A stretch of 64,000 nt of DNA, from assembly GCF_030551875.1 (NCBI RefSeq), contig NZ_JAUOZU010000010.1, forward strand, positions 150,523-214,522, read 5' to 3'. The DNA is from Fluviirhizobium alvei (GTDB lineage Bacteria > Pseudomonadota > Alphaproteobacteria > Rhizobiales > Rhizobiaceae). Positions within the stretch are counted from its first letter, which is position 1. Each line of letters starts with the position of its first letter. Below, piece after piece: positions 30,840 to 38,491 of the stretch. Below the pieces are notes generated by a model that was not told where the DNA came from, ran no database searches, and worked only from the letters and a program-made list of their open reading frames with translations. The translations under genes were made by a program, and so were the position numbers.

Positions 30840-31307
30840 ATGACACAACTAGTCAAGACGGAAATCCTAACCGAACTTTTGCTCACGGTATTCCGGATCA
30901 ATGGAAAGCTGCTACAAGACGGCGATGTTCTGACAGCGCCCCTCGGGCTGACGAGTGCCCGTTGGCAGGTCTTGGGTGCTATCGCTCTTTCCGGTGCAGC
31001 CCAAACAGTGCCGGATATCGCAGGGAAGATGGGCATGACCCGTCAAGGCGCACAGAAACAGGTCGACCGGCTGCAGGCAAACGGTCTGCTCGCTTCCAGG
31101 CCGAACCCACGTCACAAGCGCTCACCGCTTTACGCGCTGACAGATGAAGGCACGCGCGCCTACTCGGCAATCAGCGAGCGCTACAGCAAATGGTCCGAAG
31201 CACTCTCAGATCCGCTCGAGCAGGAGTTGCTGGAAAAAGCGATGTATTGCCTGACCGCCATCGAAGCCCGTCTAGCAGACGTGGACCCAACTGATCCGAA
31301 ATCATAG
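30840..31307 (+). CDS. MarR family transcriptional regulator
   Basis: 155 residues with a winged helix: 'LTSARWQVLGAIALSGAAQTVPDIAGKMGMTRQGAQKQVDRLQANGLLASRPNPRHKRSPLYALTDEG'. The recognition helix and the wing with Arg-His-Lys-Arg are clear. GGAGG precedes the ATG at 30840. Two strong palindromes lie in its promoter. It is followed 7 nt later by a membrane protein gene, probably co-transcribed and under its control. Confidence 0.93.
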   Translation: MTQLVKTEILTELLLTVFRINGKLLQDGDVLTAPLGLTSARWQVLGAIALSGAAQTVPDIAGKMGMTRQGAQKQVDRLQANGLLASRPNPRHKRSPLYALTDEGTRAYSAISERYSKWSEALSDPLEQELLEKAMYCLTAIEARLADVDPTDPKS

Positions 31308-31314
31308 GTGAATG

Positions 31315-31776
31315 ATGAAGCCCCTGATTCATGCAAGCGCTGGCAGCATTGCACTGGCGCTGGTGTCCTTATTCATGCTATCCACCGTAGCAAGCGAACT
31401 TTTACTGGACCATGCGGCGATTCTACTTGTGAAAACGACCATCATCTACACCATGCCATTATTGATCGTGACCATGGCCGTAACTGGTGGATCTGGTGCC
31501 AGCCTATACAAAGGTCGGACAGGCGGCATCACGGAAGCAAAGAAGAGTAGGATGAAGCTAATCGCCATCAACGGCGTCTGTGTCATGGTGCCGAGCGCTC
31601 TTGTGCTCTATTACTGGGCCACGCTTGAAAAATACGATTCCGGTTTCTACCTCTTGCAGGTCATCGAACTAATCGGCGGCATGACTCAATTTACGCTGCT
31701 TGGGCTCAACTTTCGCGACGGCCGGAAAATGACCGCCCGCCGACGTCAGCTAGCAAGAACGAACAAGGCTCAATGA
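31315..31776 (+). CDS. Four-helix membrane protein, unknown function
   Basis: 153 residues with about four hydrophobic segments ('IALALVSLFMLSTVA', 'TTIIYTMPLLIVTMAVTG', 'IAINGVCVMVPSALVLYYWA', 'FYLLQVIELIGGMTQFTLLG') and a basic C-terminus. I do not recognise a named family with confidence. The second of two adjacent ATGs is taken because AGGTG is 4 nt before it and only 1 nt before the first. Its pairing with marR suggests an envelope response; the inducer is unknown. Confidence 0.75.
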   Translation: MKPLIHASAGSIALALVSLFMLSTVASELLLDHAAILLVKTTIIYTMPLLIVTMAVTGGSGASLYKGRTGGITEAKKSRMKLIAINGVCVMVPSALVLYYWATLEKYDSGFYLLQVIELIGGMTQFTLLGLNFRDGRKMTARRRQLARTNKAQ

Positions 31777-31813
31777 GAGCAAGCGAAAGTATCACACTCT
31801 GTTCTAGATCTAA

Positions 31814-33208
31814 TTACGAGACGGACACCTCACCGCGGGTTTCAGCAAAATTCCCCTTCGGGAATTCCTGCGCCAGTGCGGAATACCACTTTCCACTCTT
31901 CTTGACGGTGCGAACCTGGGTTTCGTAATCGACATGGACGAGGCCGAAGCGCATCTTGTAGCCCTCCGCCCACTCGAAATTGTCCATCAGCGACCAGGCG
32001 AAATAGCCCCGGAACGGATAGCCCTCCGCAATCAGGTCGGCCGTGACACCCAGATGGTCAACGTAATAGTCGAGGCGAGGCTGGTCATCCACTTCGCCAT
32101 CCGGACCGACCTCCATATTGTAGCAGGCGCCGTTTTCGGTGATGTAGCATTCCGGCAGGTCATAAGTCGCATAGAGATCCTTGACCAGCAGGCTGAGGCC
32201 GGAGGAATCGATCTCCCAACCGATATCAGTCTTTTCCGAGTGAACCGGCGGGGCCTGGATATGGGCCGGATAGATGGCTTCCGGATCGGGATCGACGGTG
32301 ACGCGCATCGGAGTATAATAGTTCAGGCCCCACCAGTCGATCTTCTGCGAGATGGTCTTCATGTCGCTATCGTCGATCTTCGGCATGATCGGGCCGAGCG
32401 CCTCCAGAAGCGGCGCGGGATATTCGCCCTTGAAAATCGGGCCAAAGAACAAGCCGTTGTGAAAATCCTTGGCGCGGACCGCAGCCGCAAGATCGGCCTC
32501 GCTATCCGATGCCGGGATCACGGAATGGGCGTTGAAAACGATGCCGACCGGCAGCTTCGGCGCTTCCGAGCGGATCGCCTCCACCGCAAGTCCATGCGCC
32601 AGATTGGTGTAATGGGCGGCATGGAGCGTCGCTTCCATGTTGCGCTCGCCCGGGGCATGAATGCCGAGCAGATGCGACAGGATGACTGAGCACCAGGGTT
32701 CGTTGAAAGTGGCGACCGCATCGAGCCGATCACCCAACCGGCGGATGACCGTCTGCGAATAACGCTGGAACGCAAGCGCCGTCGAGCGCGATGTCCAGCC
32801 GCCATCCCCCATCAGTGCCAGCGGCAGATCCCAGTGATAAAGCGTCGCGAAGGTCTTGATGCCACGCGCCTTGCATCCGTCGACCAGCCGGTCGTAGAAA
32901 TCGAGGCCCTTTTCGTTGAGAGGGCCAATTCCATCCGGATAGATGCGCGGCCAGGCAATCGAGAAACGATAGGCTTCGACACCCAGTTCCTTGATCAGGT
33001 CGAGATCCTGGTCCAGCCGGTTGTAGTGGTCGCAGGCAACATCGCCATTGTCACGATTTTGCACCCGGCCCGGCATGTTGGAAAAGGCATCCCAGATGGA
33101 AGCCTTGCGGCCATCGGCCTTGGTCGCGCCTTCGATCTGAAACGCGGCGGTAGCCACGCCGAAAACAAAATCGCCCGGAAAGCGGGCTGCGAGCTTCTTC
33201 GGATCCAT
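31814..33208 (-). CDS. Beta-glucosidase (GH1)
   Basis: 464-residue GH1 glycosidase. Acid/base Glu170 is in 'ATFNEPWCSV' and the nucleophile Glu358 in 'YITENGACYN', the two signatures of the family; 'FVFGVATAAFQIEG' is the N-terminal motif. No signal peptide, so it acts on glycosides taken into the cytoplasm. The ATG at 33208 has GGAGG upstream. It probably has its own promoter with an AATCGATT operator 41 nt upstream. Confidence 0.95.
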   Translation of the reverse strand: MDPKKLAARFPGDFVFGVATAAFQIEGATKADGRKASIWDAFSNMPGRVQNRDNGDVACDHYNRLDQDLDLIKELGVEAYRFSIAWPRIYPDGIGPLNEKGLDFYDRLVDGCKARGIKTFATLYHWDLPLALMGDGGWTSRSTALAFQRYSQTVIRRLGDRLDAVATFNEPWCSVILSHLLGIHAPGERNMEATLHAAHYTNLAHGLAVEAIRSEAPKLPVGIVFNAHSVIPASDSEADLAAAVRAKDFHNGLFFGPIFKGEYPAPLLEALGPIMPKIDDSDMKTISQKIDWWGLNYYTPMRVTVDPDPEAIYPAHIQAPPVHSEKTDIGWEIDSSGLSLLVKDLYATYDLPECYITENGACYNMEVGPDGEVDDQPRLDYYVDHLGVTADLIAEGYPFRGYFAWSLMDNFEWAEGYKMRFGLVHVDYETQVRTVKKSGKWYSALAQEFPKGNFAETRGEVSVS

Positions 33209-33248
33209 TCTGGCCTCCCGGTGCGTCTGCAAGGTTACAGATCGAATT

Positions 33249-33259
33249 TCAATCGATTA
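33249..33259. promoter_or_regulatory. Putative LacI-type operator, copy 1 (bgl promoter)
   Basis: TCAATCGATTA, centred on the palindrome AATCGATT, 41 nt upstream of the beta-glucosidase start. The same 11-mer occurs at 36335-36345 upstream of the TIM-barrel gene, with 15 of 20 identical bases when extended. Confidence 0.55.
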
Positions 33260-33267
33260 TAATGAAA

Positions 33268-33292
33268 GAGCGGAGCATTACTAGCTCCGCTC
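33268..33292 (-). terminator. Terminator of the Gfo/Idh/MocA gene
   Basis: GAGCGGAGC and GCTCCGCTC form a 9-bp stem with a 7-nt loop, followed on the minus strand by TTTCATTATAAT. It begins 25 nt after the stop at 33317, just before the beta-glucosidase promoter. Confidence 0.8.
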
Positions 33293-33316
33293 CCTTTCAA
33301 TTGCAAGCCGCAGCTT

Positions 33317-34486
33317 TCAGACCTTGACCCAGGCGCTGTTACGGCGCGAAGAGGCAACGCAGGCCTCGACGAACGCCACGCCTTTGACCCCGTCGGCAAC
33401 GGTGGGATAGATGACGGCAGGATCGACCGGCAACCCCTTGCGTCTTGCATGGATCGCTCGAGCCGCCTCGCTATAGATTGTCGCAAACCCTTCGAGATAA
33501 CCTTCCGGATGGCCGGACGGGATGCGGCTGACGCGACCGGCCGCGGCATTGGCGCCGGCACCGTTGCGGGTGATCAGCTGCTTGGGCTTACCGAATGGCG
33601 TGTACCAGAGATAGTTCGGATCCGCCTGCACCCATTCGATGCCGCCCTTGGTTCCGTACACACGAAGCTTGAGGCCATTCTCATTGCCCGGCGCCACCTG
33701 GCTGCACCACAACATGCCCTTGGCGCCGCCCTTGAAGCGCAGCATCACATGGGCATTGTCATCGAGCTGGCGACCTTCCACGAAGGTATGGACGTCGGCC
33801 GACAATTCCTCGAGTTCAAGACCCGAAACGAAACAGGCGAGGTTGTAGGCATGGGTGCCGATGTCACCGGTCGAGCCGCCCGCACCCGATTGCTTGGGGT
33901 CGGTGCGCCAGACCGCCTGCTTGGCACCGGTCTTCTCGACTGCTTCCGTCAGCCAGTCCTGCGGATATTCGGCCTGGACGAGCCGGATTTCGCCGAGATC
34001 GCCGTTGCGGATCATCTCGCGCGCATGGCGGACCATCGGATAGCCGGTATAGTTATGCGTCAGGACGAACAGCGCATCCGATTCCTCGGCAATTTTCAAG
34101 AGCTTCTTGGCATCCGCCAGGTTCGATGTCAGCGGCTTGTCGCAGATGACATGGATACCGCGGCGCAGGAACTCCTTGGCGGCCGGGTAGTGCATATGGT
34201 TGGGTGTTACGATCGCCACGGCTTCGATACCGTTCTTGAGCTTGGCTTCGCGGATCGCCATCGAGCGGAAATCATCATAAGTACGATCCGGGGCGAGACC
34301 GAGTTCGGCACCCGACTGCCGCGCCTTTTCCGGCGTCGAAGAGAGCGCGCCGGCAACCAGTTCGTAGTGATCGTCAATGCGAGCCGCGATACGGTGAACC
34401 GCACCGATAAAGGCGCCCGAGCCGCCGCCCACCATGCCAAGCCGAATGCGCGGCTCGCGCTTTTCCGTGGTTCCTTCAATGGCCAT
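33317..34486 (-). CDS. Gfo/Idh/MocA family NAD(P)-dependent dehydrogenase
   Basis: 389 residues with a Rossmann domain ('IRLGMVGGGSGAFIGAVHRIAARID', residues 14-38), the catalytic 'HVICDKPLTSN' with its Lys, and 'GGSTGDIGTHAYNLACFVSG' carrying the conserved Asp and His. Oxidises a sugar or sugar derivative hydroxyl; substrate unknown. The ATG at 34486 has GGGAG 8 nt upstream. With the TIM-barrel gene and GH1 it looks like part of a glycoside-catabolic set. Confidence 0.93.
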   Translation of the reverse strand: MAIEGTTEKREPRIRLGMVGGGSGAFIGAVHRIAARIDDHYELVAGALSSTPEKARQSGAELGLAPDRTYDDFRSMAIREAKLKNGIEAVAIVTPNHMHYPAAKEFLRRGIHVICDKPLTSNLADAKKLLKIAEESDALFVLTHNYTGYPMVRHAREMIRNGDLGEIRLVQAEYPQDWLTEAVEKTGAKQAVWRTDPKQSGAGGSTGDIGTHAYNLACFVSGLELEELSADVHTFVEGRQLDDNAHVMLRFKGGAKGMLWCSQVAPGNENGLKLRVYGTKGGIEWVQADPNYLWYTPFGKPKQLITRNGAGANAAAGRVSRIPSGHPEGYLEGFATIYSEAARAIHARRKGLPVDPAVIYPTVADGVKGVAFVEACVASSRRNSAWVKV

Positions 34487-34599
34487 GACCAACTCTCCCT
34501 TCCATTCGTTGCTTTTATCGGTTTGAAATTCTAGAGCCTTGGCAATCCTGAAGCCGAACGCTTTCCGTCAACACAACAGCAATCAACCAAGGCCTCATC

Positions 34600-35238
34600 A
34601 TGCCCTTTCCCGATCCGGACCGCATCTATCCCATCACCCTCGAGGACGGGACGCCTTACCGGGAAACGATCTTTCTCAGGAATGCGGTGAAGCATCCGCG
34701 GATTGAAGCCGGCGAATACAGTTATTTCAGCCACGCGCGTCCGCTCGAAGAGACCGCGTCCCTGCTCGCGCCCTATCTCTACCCCACCAGCCGGGAAAAG
34801 CTTGTCATCGGCAGATTTTCCCAGATCGGTCGAGGCGCCTTTTTCATTACCAGTTCGGCGAACCACCCGATGGAGGGCTTCACCACCTATCCGTTCCGGA
34901 TTCTCCGTCTCGACAATCCCGAAGGCTATCCCGACCTGCCGAGCCGCGACACGATCGTCGGTCATGACGTCTGGATCGGCCATAACGCCACCATCATGCC
35001 CGGCGTGACGATCGGACATGGCGCGATCATTGCGGCACAATCGGTCGTGACCCGCAATGTCCCACCCTATGCTGTTGTCGGGGGAAATCCTGCACAACTG
35101 ATCCGAATGCGTTTCGAGCCTCATATCGTCGACAAGCTCCTCGCCATTGCCTGGTGGGACTGGGATATCGCCAGGATCGAACGCCAAATGTCGGCGCTTG
35201 AAACCGGCGATATCGACGCCCTTTCCGCAGCCGGTTAA
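34600..35238 (+). CDS. CatB-related O-acetyltransferase (hexapeptide repeat)
   Basis: 212-residue left-handed beta-helix acetyltransferase of the xenobiotic acyltransferase type: 'VIGRFSQIGRGAFFITSSANHPMEGFTTYPF' with the catalytic His, and hexapeptide repeats 'VGHDVWIGHNATIMPGVTIGHGAIIAAQSVVTRNVPPYAVVGGNPAQLIRMRF'. It acetylates a small hydroxylated molecule, often sugars or antibiotics; the substrate is unknown. It is the only plus-strand gene in this block and overlaps the convergent TIM-barrel gene by 4 nt. Confidence 0.9.
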   Translation: MPFPDPDRIYPITLEDGTPYRETIFLRNAVKHPRIEAGEYSYFSHARPLEETASLLAPYLYPTSREKLVIGRFSQIGRGAFFITSSANHPMEGFTTYPFRILRLDNPEGYPDLPSRDTIVGHDVWIGHNATIMPGVTIGHGAIIAAQSVVTRNVPPYAVVGGNPAQLIRMRFEPHIVDKLLAIAWWDWDIARIERQMSALETGDIDALSAAG

Positions 35239-36287
35239 ATTCCCAGCATGCGGCGGTTGGCGGCCTCGTCGGTTCCGCCGCCGGCAAAATCGTCGAACGC
35301 CTTTTCGGTGACGCGGATAATGTGATTGCGAACGAATTCCGCACCTTCACGGGCGCCGTCCTCGGGATGCTTGAGGCAGCATTCCCATTCGACCACGGCC
35401 CAACCATCGAAATCATTGGCCGTGAGCTTCGAGAAGATCGATCCGAAATCCACCTGGCCATCACCGAGCGAACGGAAGCGGCCGGCACGGTTTACCCAGG
35501 ACTGGAACCCGCCATAGACGCCCTGACGACCGGTCGGATTGAATTCCGCGTCCTTGACGTGGAACATCTTGATCCGGTCCTTGTAGATGTCGATATGGTC
35601 AAGATAATCCAGGCATTGCAGCACATAATGCGAAGGATCGTAGAGCATGTTGGCGCGGGCATGATTGCCGACCCGTTCGAGGAACATCTCAAAGGTCACA
35701 CCATCATGCAGGTCTTCGCCGGGGTGGATCTCGTAGCAGACATCGACACCGCTTTCCTCGGCATGATCGAGGATCGGACGCCAGCGGCGCGCAAGTTCAT
35801 CGAAACCGGTCTCGACGAGACCGGCCGGGCGCTGCGGCCAGGGGTAGAGGAATGGCCAGCACAGAGCTCCTGAAAACGAAGCCATGGCATTCAGCCCGAG
35901 ATTCTTCGAGGCAGACAGGCACATTTTCACCTGCTCGACCGCCCAGGCCTGGCGCGCCTTGGGATTGCCACGAACCTCCGGTGCCGCAAATCCGTCGAAC
36001 GCTTCATCATAGGCCGGATGAACGGCCACGAGCTGGCCCTGCAGATGCGTCGAAAGCTCGGTCACCTCGACGCCGTTCTCGCGCGCGATGCCGGCAAATT
36101 CGTCGCAATAATCCTTCGAGGCGGCGGCCTTGGCGAGATCGATGAGGCGACCATCCCAGGACGGCACCTGCACGCCCTTGTAGCCGATATCCGCTGCCCA
36201 TTTGGTAATCGACTTCCAGGAATTGAACGGCGCTTCGTCACTTGCAAATTGCGCCAGGAACAATGCCGGTCCCTTGATCGTCTTCAT
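35235..36287 (-). CDS. Sugar phosphate isomerase/epimerase-like TIM-barrel protein
   Basis: 350 residues of the AP-endonuclease-2/IolE-type TIM barrel. Metal-binding and catalytic segments are visible: 'VCYEIHPGEDLHDG' (Glu and His), 'MLYDPSHYVLQCLDYLDHI' (Asp and His), 'FHVKDAEFNP' and 'WAVVEWECCL' (Glu). Enzymes of this type epimerise or isomerise keto-sugars and often act beside a Gfo/Idh/MocA dehydrogenase, as here. ATG at 36287 has GGGAGGG upstream. Its promoter region carries the AATCGATT operator. Confidence 0.88.
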   Translation of the reverse strand: MKTIKGPALFLAQFASDEAPFNSWKSITKWAADIGYKGVQVPSWDGRLIDLAKAAASKDYCDEFAGIARENGVEVTELSTHLQGQLVAVHPAYDEAFDGFAAPEVRGNPKARQAWAVEQVKMCLSASKNLGLNAMASFSGALCWPFLYPWPQRPAGLVETGFDELARRWRPILDHAEESGVDVCYEIHPGEDLHDGVTFEMFLERVGNHARANMLYDPSHYVLQCLDYLDHIDIYKDRIKMFHVKDAEFNPTGRQGVYGGFQSWVNRAGRFRSLGDGQVDFGSIFSKLTANDFDGWAVVEWECCLKHPEDGAREGAEFVRNHIIRVTEKAFDDFAGGGTDEAANRRMLGI

Positions 36288-36334
36288 GAAATCCCTCCCT
36301 AACGTCACCTGCAACGTTGCCGTAACGGTTTATC

Positions 36335-36345
36335 TCAATCGATTA
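36335..36345. promoter_or_regulatory. Putative LacI-type operator, copy 2 (TIM-barrel gene promoter)
   Basis: TCAATCGATTA, identical to the copy upstream of the beta-glucosidase, 48 nt before the TIM-barrel gene start. Confidence 0.55.
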
Positions 36346-36377
36346 GAGTGTCAACGACCAATCATGGTCGATACAAA

Positions 36378-36402
36378 ATCTGCCCGGACGAGCCGGGCAG
36401 AT
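36378..36402 (-). terminator. Terminator of the sugar ABC transporter operon
   Basis: ATCTGCCCGG and CCGGGCAGAT form a 10-bp stem with a 5-nt loop, followed on the minus strand by TTTGTAT, 22 nt after the binding-protein stop. Confidence 0.87.
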
Positions 36403-36424
36403 CAGATTTTTCGGGAATTCCGGC

Positions 36425-37369
36425 TCAGAACGGCGAGTCGGGGAAGTAGTAGGCAGCGGCATTGTCCTTGGTGATCAGCGTCGCATCCAGCGTATAGGTG
36501 CCGTGAACCGGAACCTGGTTGAAGATGGCGGCGGCCGTCAGTTCCATGGCGGTGCCAACCATTGCCGGCGGATAGAGAACGTCGACCGGGATCATCTTGT
36601 CGCCATCCATGACACGCTTGATCATGTCCTTCGAACCGGCACCGGCAACGACATACTGGATGTCGGTGCGCTTGGCCTGTTCGATGGCCTGCAGAACGCC
36701 GACAGCCATGTCGTCATCCTGGCACCAGACCACATCGATCTTCGGATACTTGGTCAGATAGTCCTGCATGACCTTGAAGGCATCGTCGCGGTTCCAGTTG
36801 CCGAACTGGCGATCGAGAACCTTCACGTTCGAGCCGGCAATGCCCTTGTCAAAGCCATCCTGGCGCTGCTGGTCAATCGGGATCGGCATGCCGCGGATCA
36901 CGACGACTTCGGCATCGGGCGTGTTGGCCTTGATGTACTGGCCGGCGACTTCGCCGAGGGCTGGATTGTTGCCGGCTACATAGAGATCACGCACCGAATT
37001 GTCGAGCACGGACGGCGCGCGGTCGACGATGGTGACGAACGTACCGGCCGCCTTGACTTCCTTGATGGCGTTGACAAGCTGGTCCGGGTCGGTCGGCAGG
37101 ATCACGAGCGCATCGAGACCCTGAACGGCAAGGTCCTGCACAGCGTTGGCCTGGCTTGCCGGATCGGGCGAGGTCTTGACGATGACCTTGGCATCCGGAT
37201 GTTCCTTGCGGATCAGTTCGGCAACGCGCTCGGCATGATAGACGACACCGGCAGTCCAGCCATGGTCAGCGGCCGGGATGGACACGCCGATGGTCTTGGT
37301 TTCCTGAGCCATGGCGGTCGTCGCGAGGGCTGCGGCCAGAAATGCCGCTCCCAATACCTTCTTAAACAT
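36425..37369 (-). CDS. Sugar ABC transporter substrate-binding protein (RbsB-like)
   Basis: 314-residue periplasmic protein: Sec signal 'MFKKVLGAAFLAAALATTAMA' with cleavage before Gln-Glu-Thr, then the type I periplasmic-binding fold ('IGVSIPAADHGWTAGVVYHAERVAELI', 'PTDPDQLVNAIKEVKAAGTFVTIVDR', 'VVWCQDDDMAVGVLQAIEQAK'). Binds a pentose or hexose. Third gene of a minus-strand ATPase-permease-binding protein operon, 66 nt after the permease. Confidence 0.94.
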   Translation of the reverse strand: MFKKVLGAAFLAAALATTAMAQETKTIGVSIPAADHGWTAGVVYHAERVAELIRKEHPDAKVIVKTSPDPASQANAVQDLAVQGLDALVILPTDPDQLVNAIKEVKAAGTFVTIVDRAPSVLDNSVRDLYVAGNNPALGEVAGQYIKANTPDAEVVVIRGMPIPIDQQRQDGFDKGIAGSNVKVLDRQFGNWNRDDAFKVMQDYLTKYPKIDVVWCQDDDMAVGVLQAIEQAKRTDIQYVVAGAGSKDMIKRVMDGDKMIPVDVLYPPAMVGTAMELTAAAIFNQVPVHGTYTLDATLITKDNAAAYYFPDSPF

Positions 37370-37435
37370 TTCTCACTCCCTTGCTTTCTGGGTCTTTCCT
37401 CCTCCGAACCGGGCGACCCGTTGACCCGATCCCTG

Positions 37436-38446
37436 CTACGATTTCCGAACCAGCGAGCGCTGGACGAGCATCGCAATGATGATGATCGAGCCCTGAATGG
37501 TGCTGATCAGATATTCGCTGATGAAGTTGGACAGCAGCATGATGTTGCCGACCAGTTCGAGAATGAAGGCGCCGCAGATGGTGCCCCAGACCCGGCCCGC
37601 GCCGCCCTTGAGCGCCGTGCCGCCGACAACCACCGCCGTGATCGCCTGCAATTCCCAGAGAATGCCGGTGGTGGCCGATGTCGAGCCAAGGCGCGGCACA
37701 TAAAGAAGAACGGCAATCGCCACGCAGAGGCCCTGGATGACAAAGGCAATGGTACGGACCCGATCGACGGTAATGCCGGAATAACGGGCGACATCGCGGT
37801 TGGAACCGACCGCAACCACATGGCGCCCGTAGCGGGTCCGGTAAAGAATGAAGGCGGCGACAGCCGTCACGGCAAAGATGATGACGATCGGCACCGGAAT
37901 GCCAAGGATCGAGCCGAAATAGACCGGGCGATAGATTGTCTGCAATTCCGGCGATTTGAGCGTGATCGCTCCACCCTGTGACAGCCAGGTCGTCAGGCCG
38001 CGAAAGATGCCCATGGTACCGAGCGTCGCAATGAACGGCTCGATCTTGCCAAGCGTGGTGATAAGACCGTTGGCGAGACCGCAGGCCGCGCCGGCAATGA
38101 GCGTGAAGACGACAGCCGCCACCAGCATCAGATGGGGATCGGCAATGGCGCCCGAATTCATGAAGATGATCATGAGGCTGGCAACGAAGGCCACCATCGA
38201 ACCCACCGAAAGATCGAGATCGCCGGACGAAATCACGAAGGTCGCACCGACGGCGATAATGGCGATAAACGCGCTGCGCGTTGCAACATTCGCCAGGTTC
38301 GCTAGGCCGATGAAATTCGGATTGACCAGCGCCCCGACGATCAGAAGCAGGATCAGGGCAGCAAAAGGCGCGACGGCCCTGAGATCGATATCCTTCCAGT
38401 TCCGTGCCGGCTTGGCCTGAGCGGCCATTTCTTCCTGGGCAGTCAT
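37436..38446 (-). CDS. Sugar ABC transporter permease (RbsC-like)
   Basis: 336-residue inner-membrane protein with about 8-10 helices, matching the ribose/xylose permease family: 'VGATFVISSGDLDLSVGSMVAFVASLM', 'GLITTLGKIEPFIATLGTMGIFRGL', 'GRHVVAVGSNRDVARYSGI' (the EAA-like cytoplasmic loop) and 'ITAVVVGGTALKGGAGRVWGTICGAFILEL'. It forms the channel for the neighbouring binding protein and ATPase. Confidence 0.95.
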   Translation of the reverse strand: MTAQEEMAAQAKPARNWKDIDLRAVAPFAALILLLIVGALVNPNFIGLANLANVATRSAFIAIIAVGATFVISSGDLDLSVGSMVAFVASLMIIFMNSGAIADPHLMLVAAVVFTLIAGAACGLANGLITTLGKIEPFIATLGTMGIFRGLTTWLSQGGAITLKSPELQTIYRPVYFGSILGIPVPIVIIFAVTAVAAFILYRTRYGRHVVAVGSNRDVARYSGITVDRVRTIAFVIQGLCVAIAVLLYVPRLGSTSATTGILWELQAITAVVVGGTALKGGAGRVWGTICGAFILELVGNIMLLSNFISEYLISTIQGSIIIIAMLVQRSLVRKS

Positions 38447-38491
38447 GTTCCGTTCCCGTCCTTCACCCGAACTCTGTTTGAGGGCGTGGCC

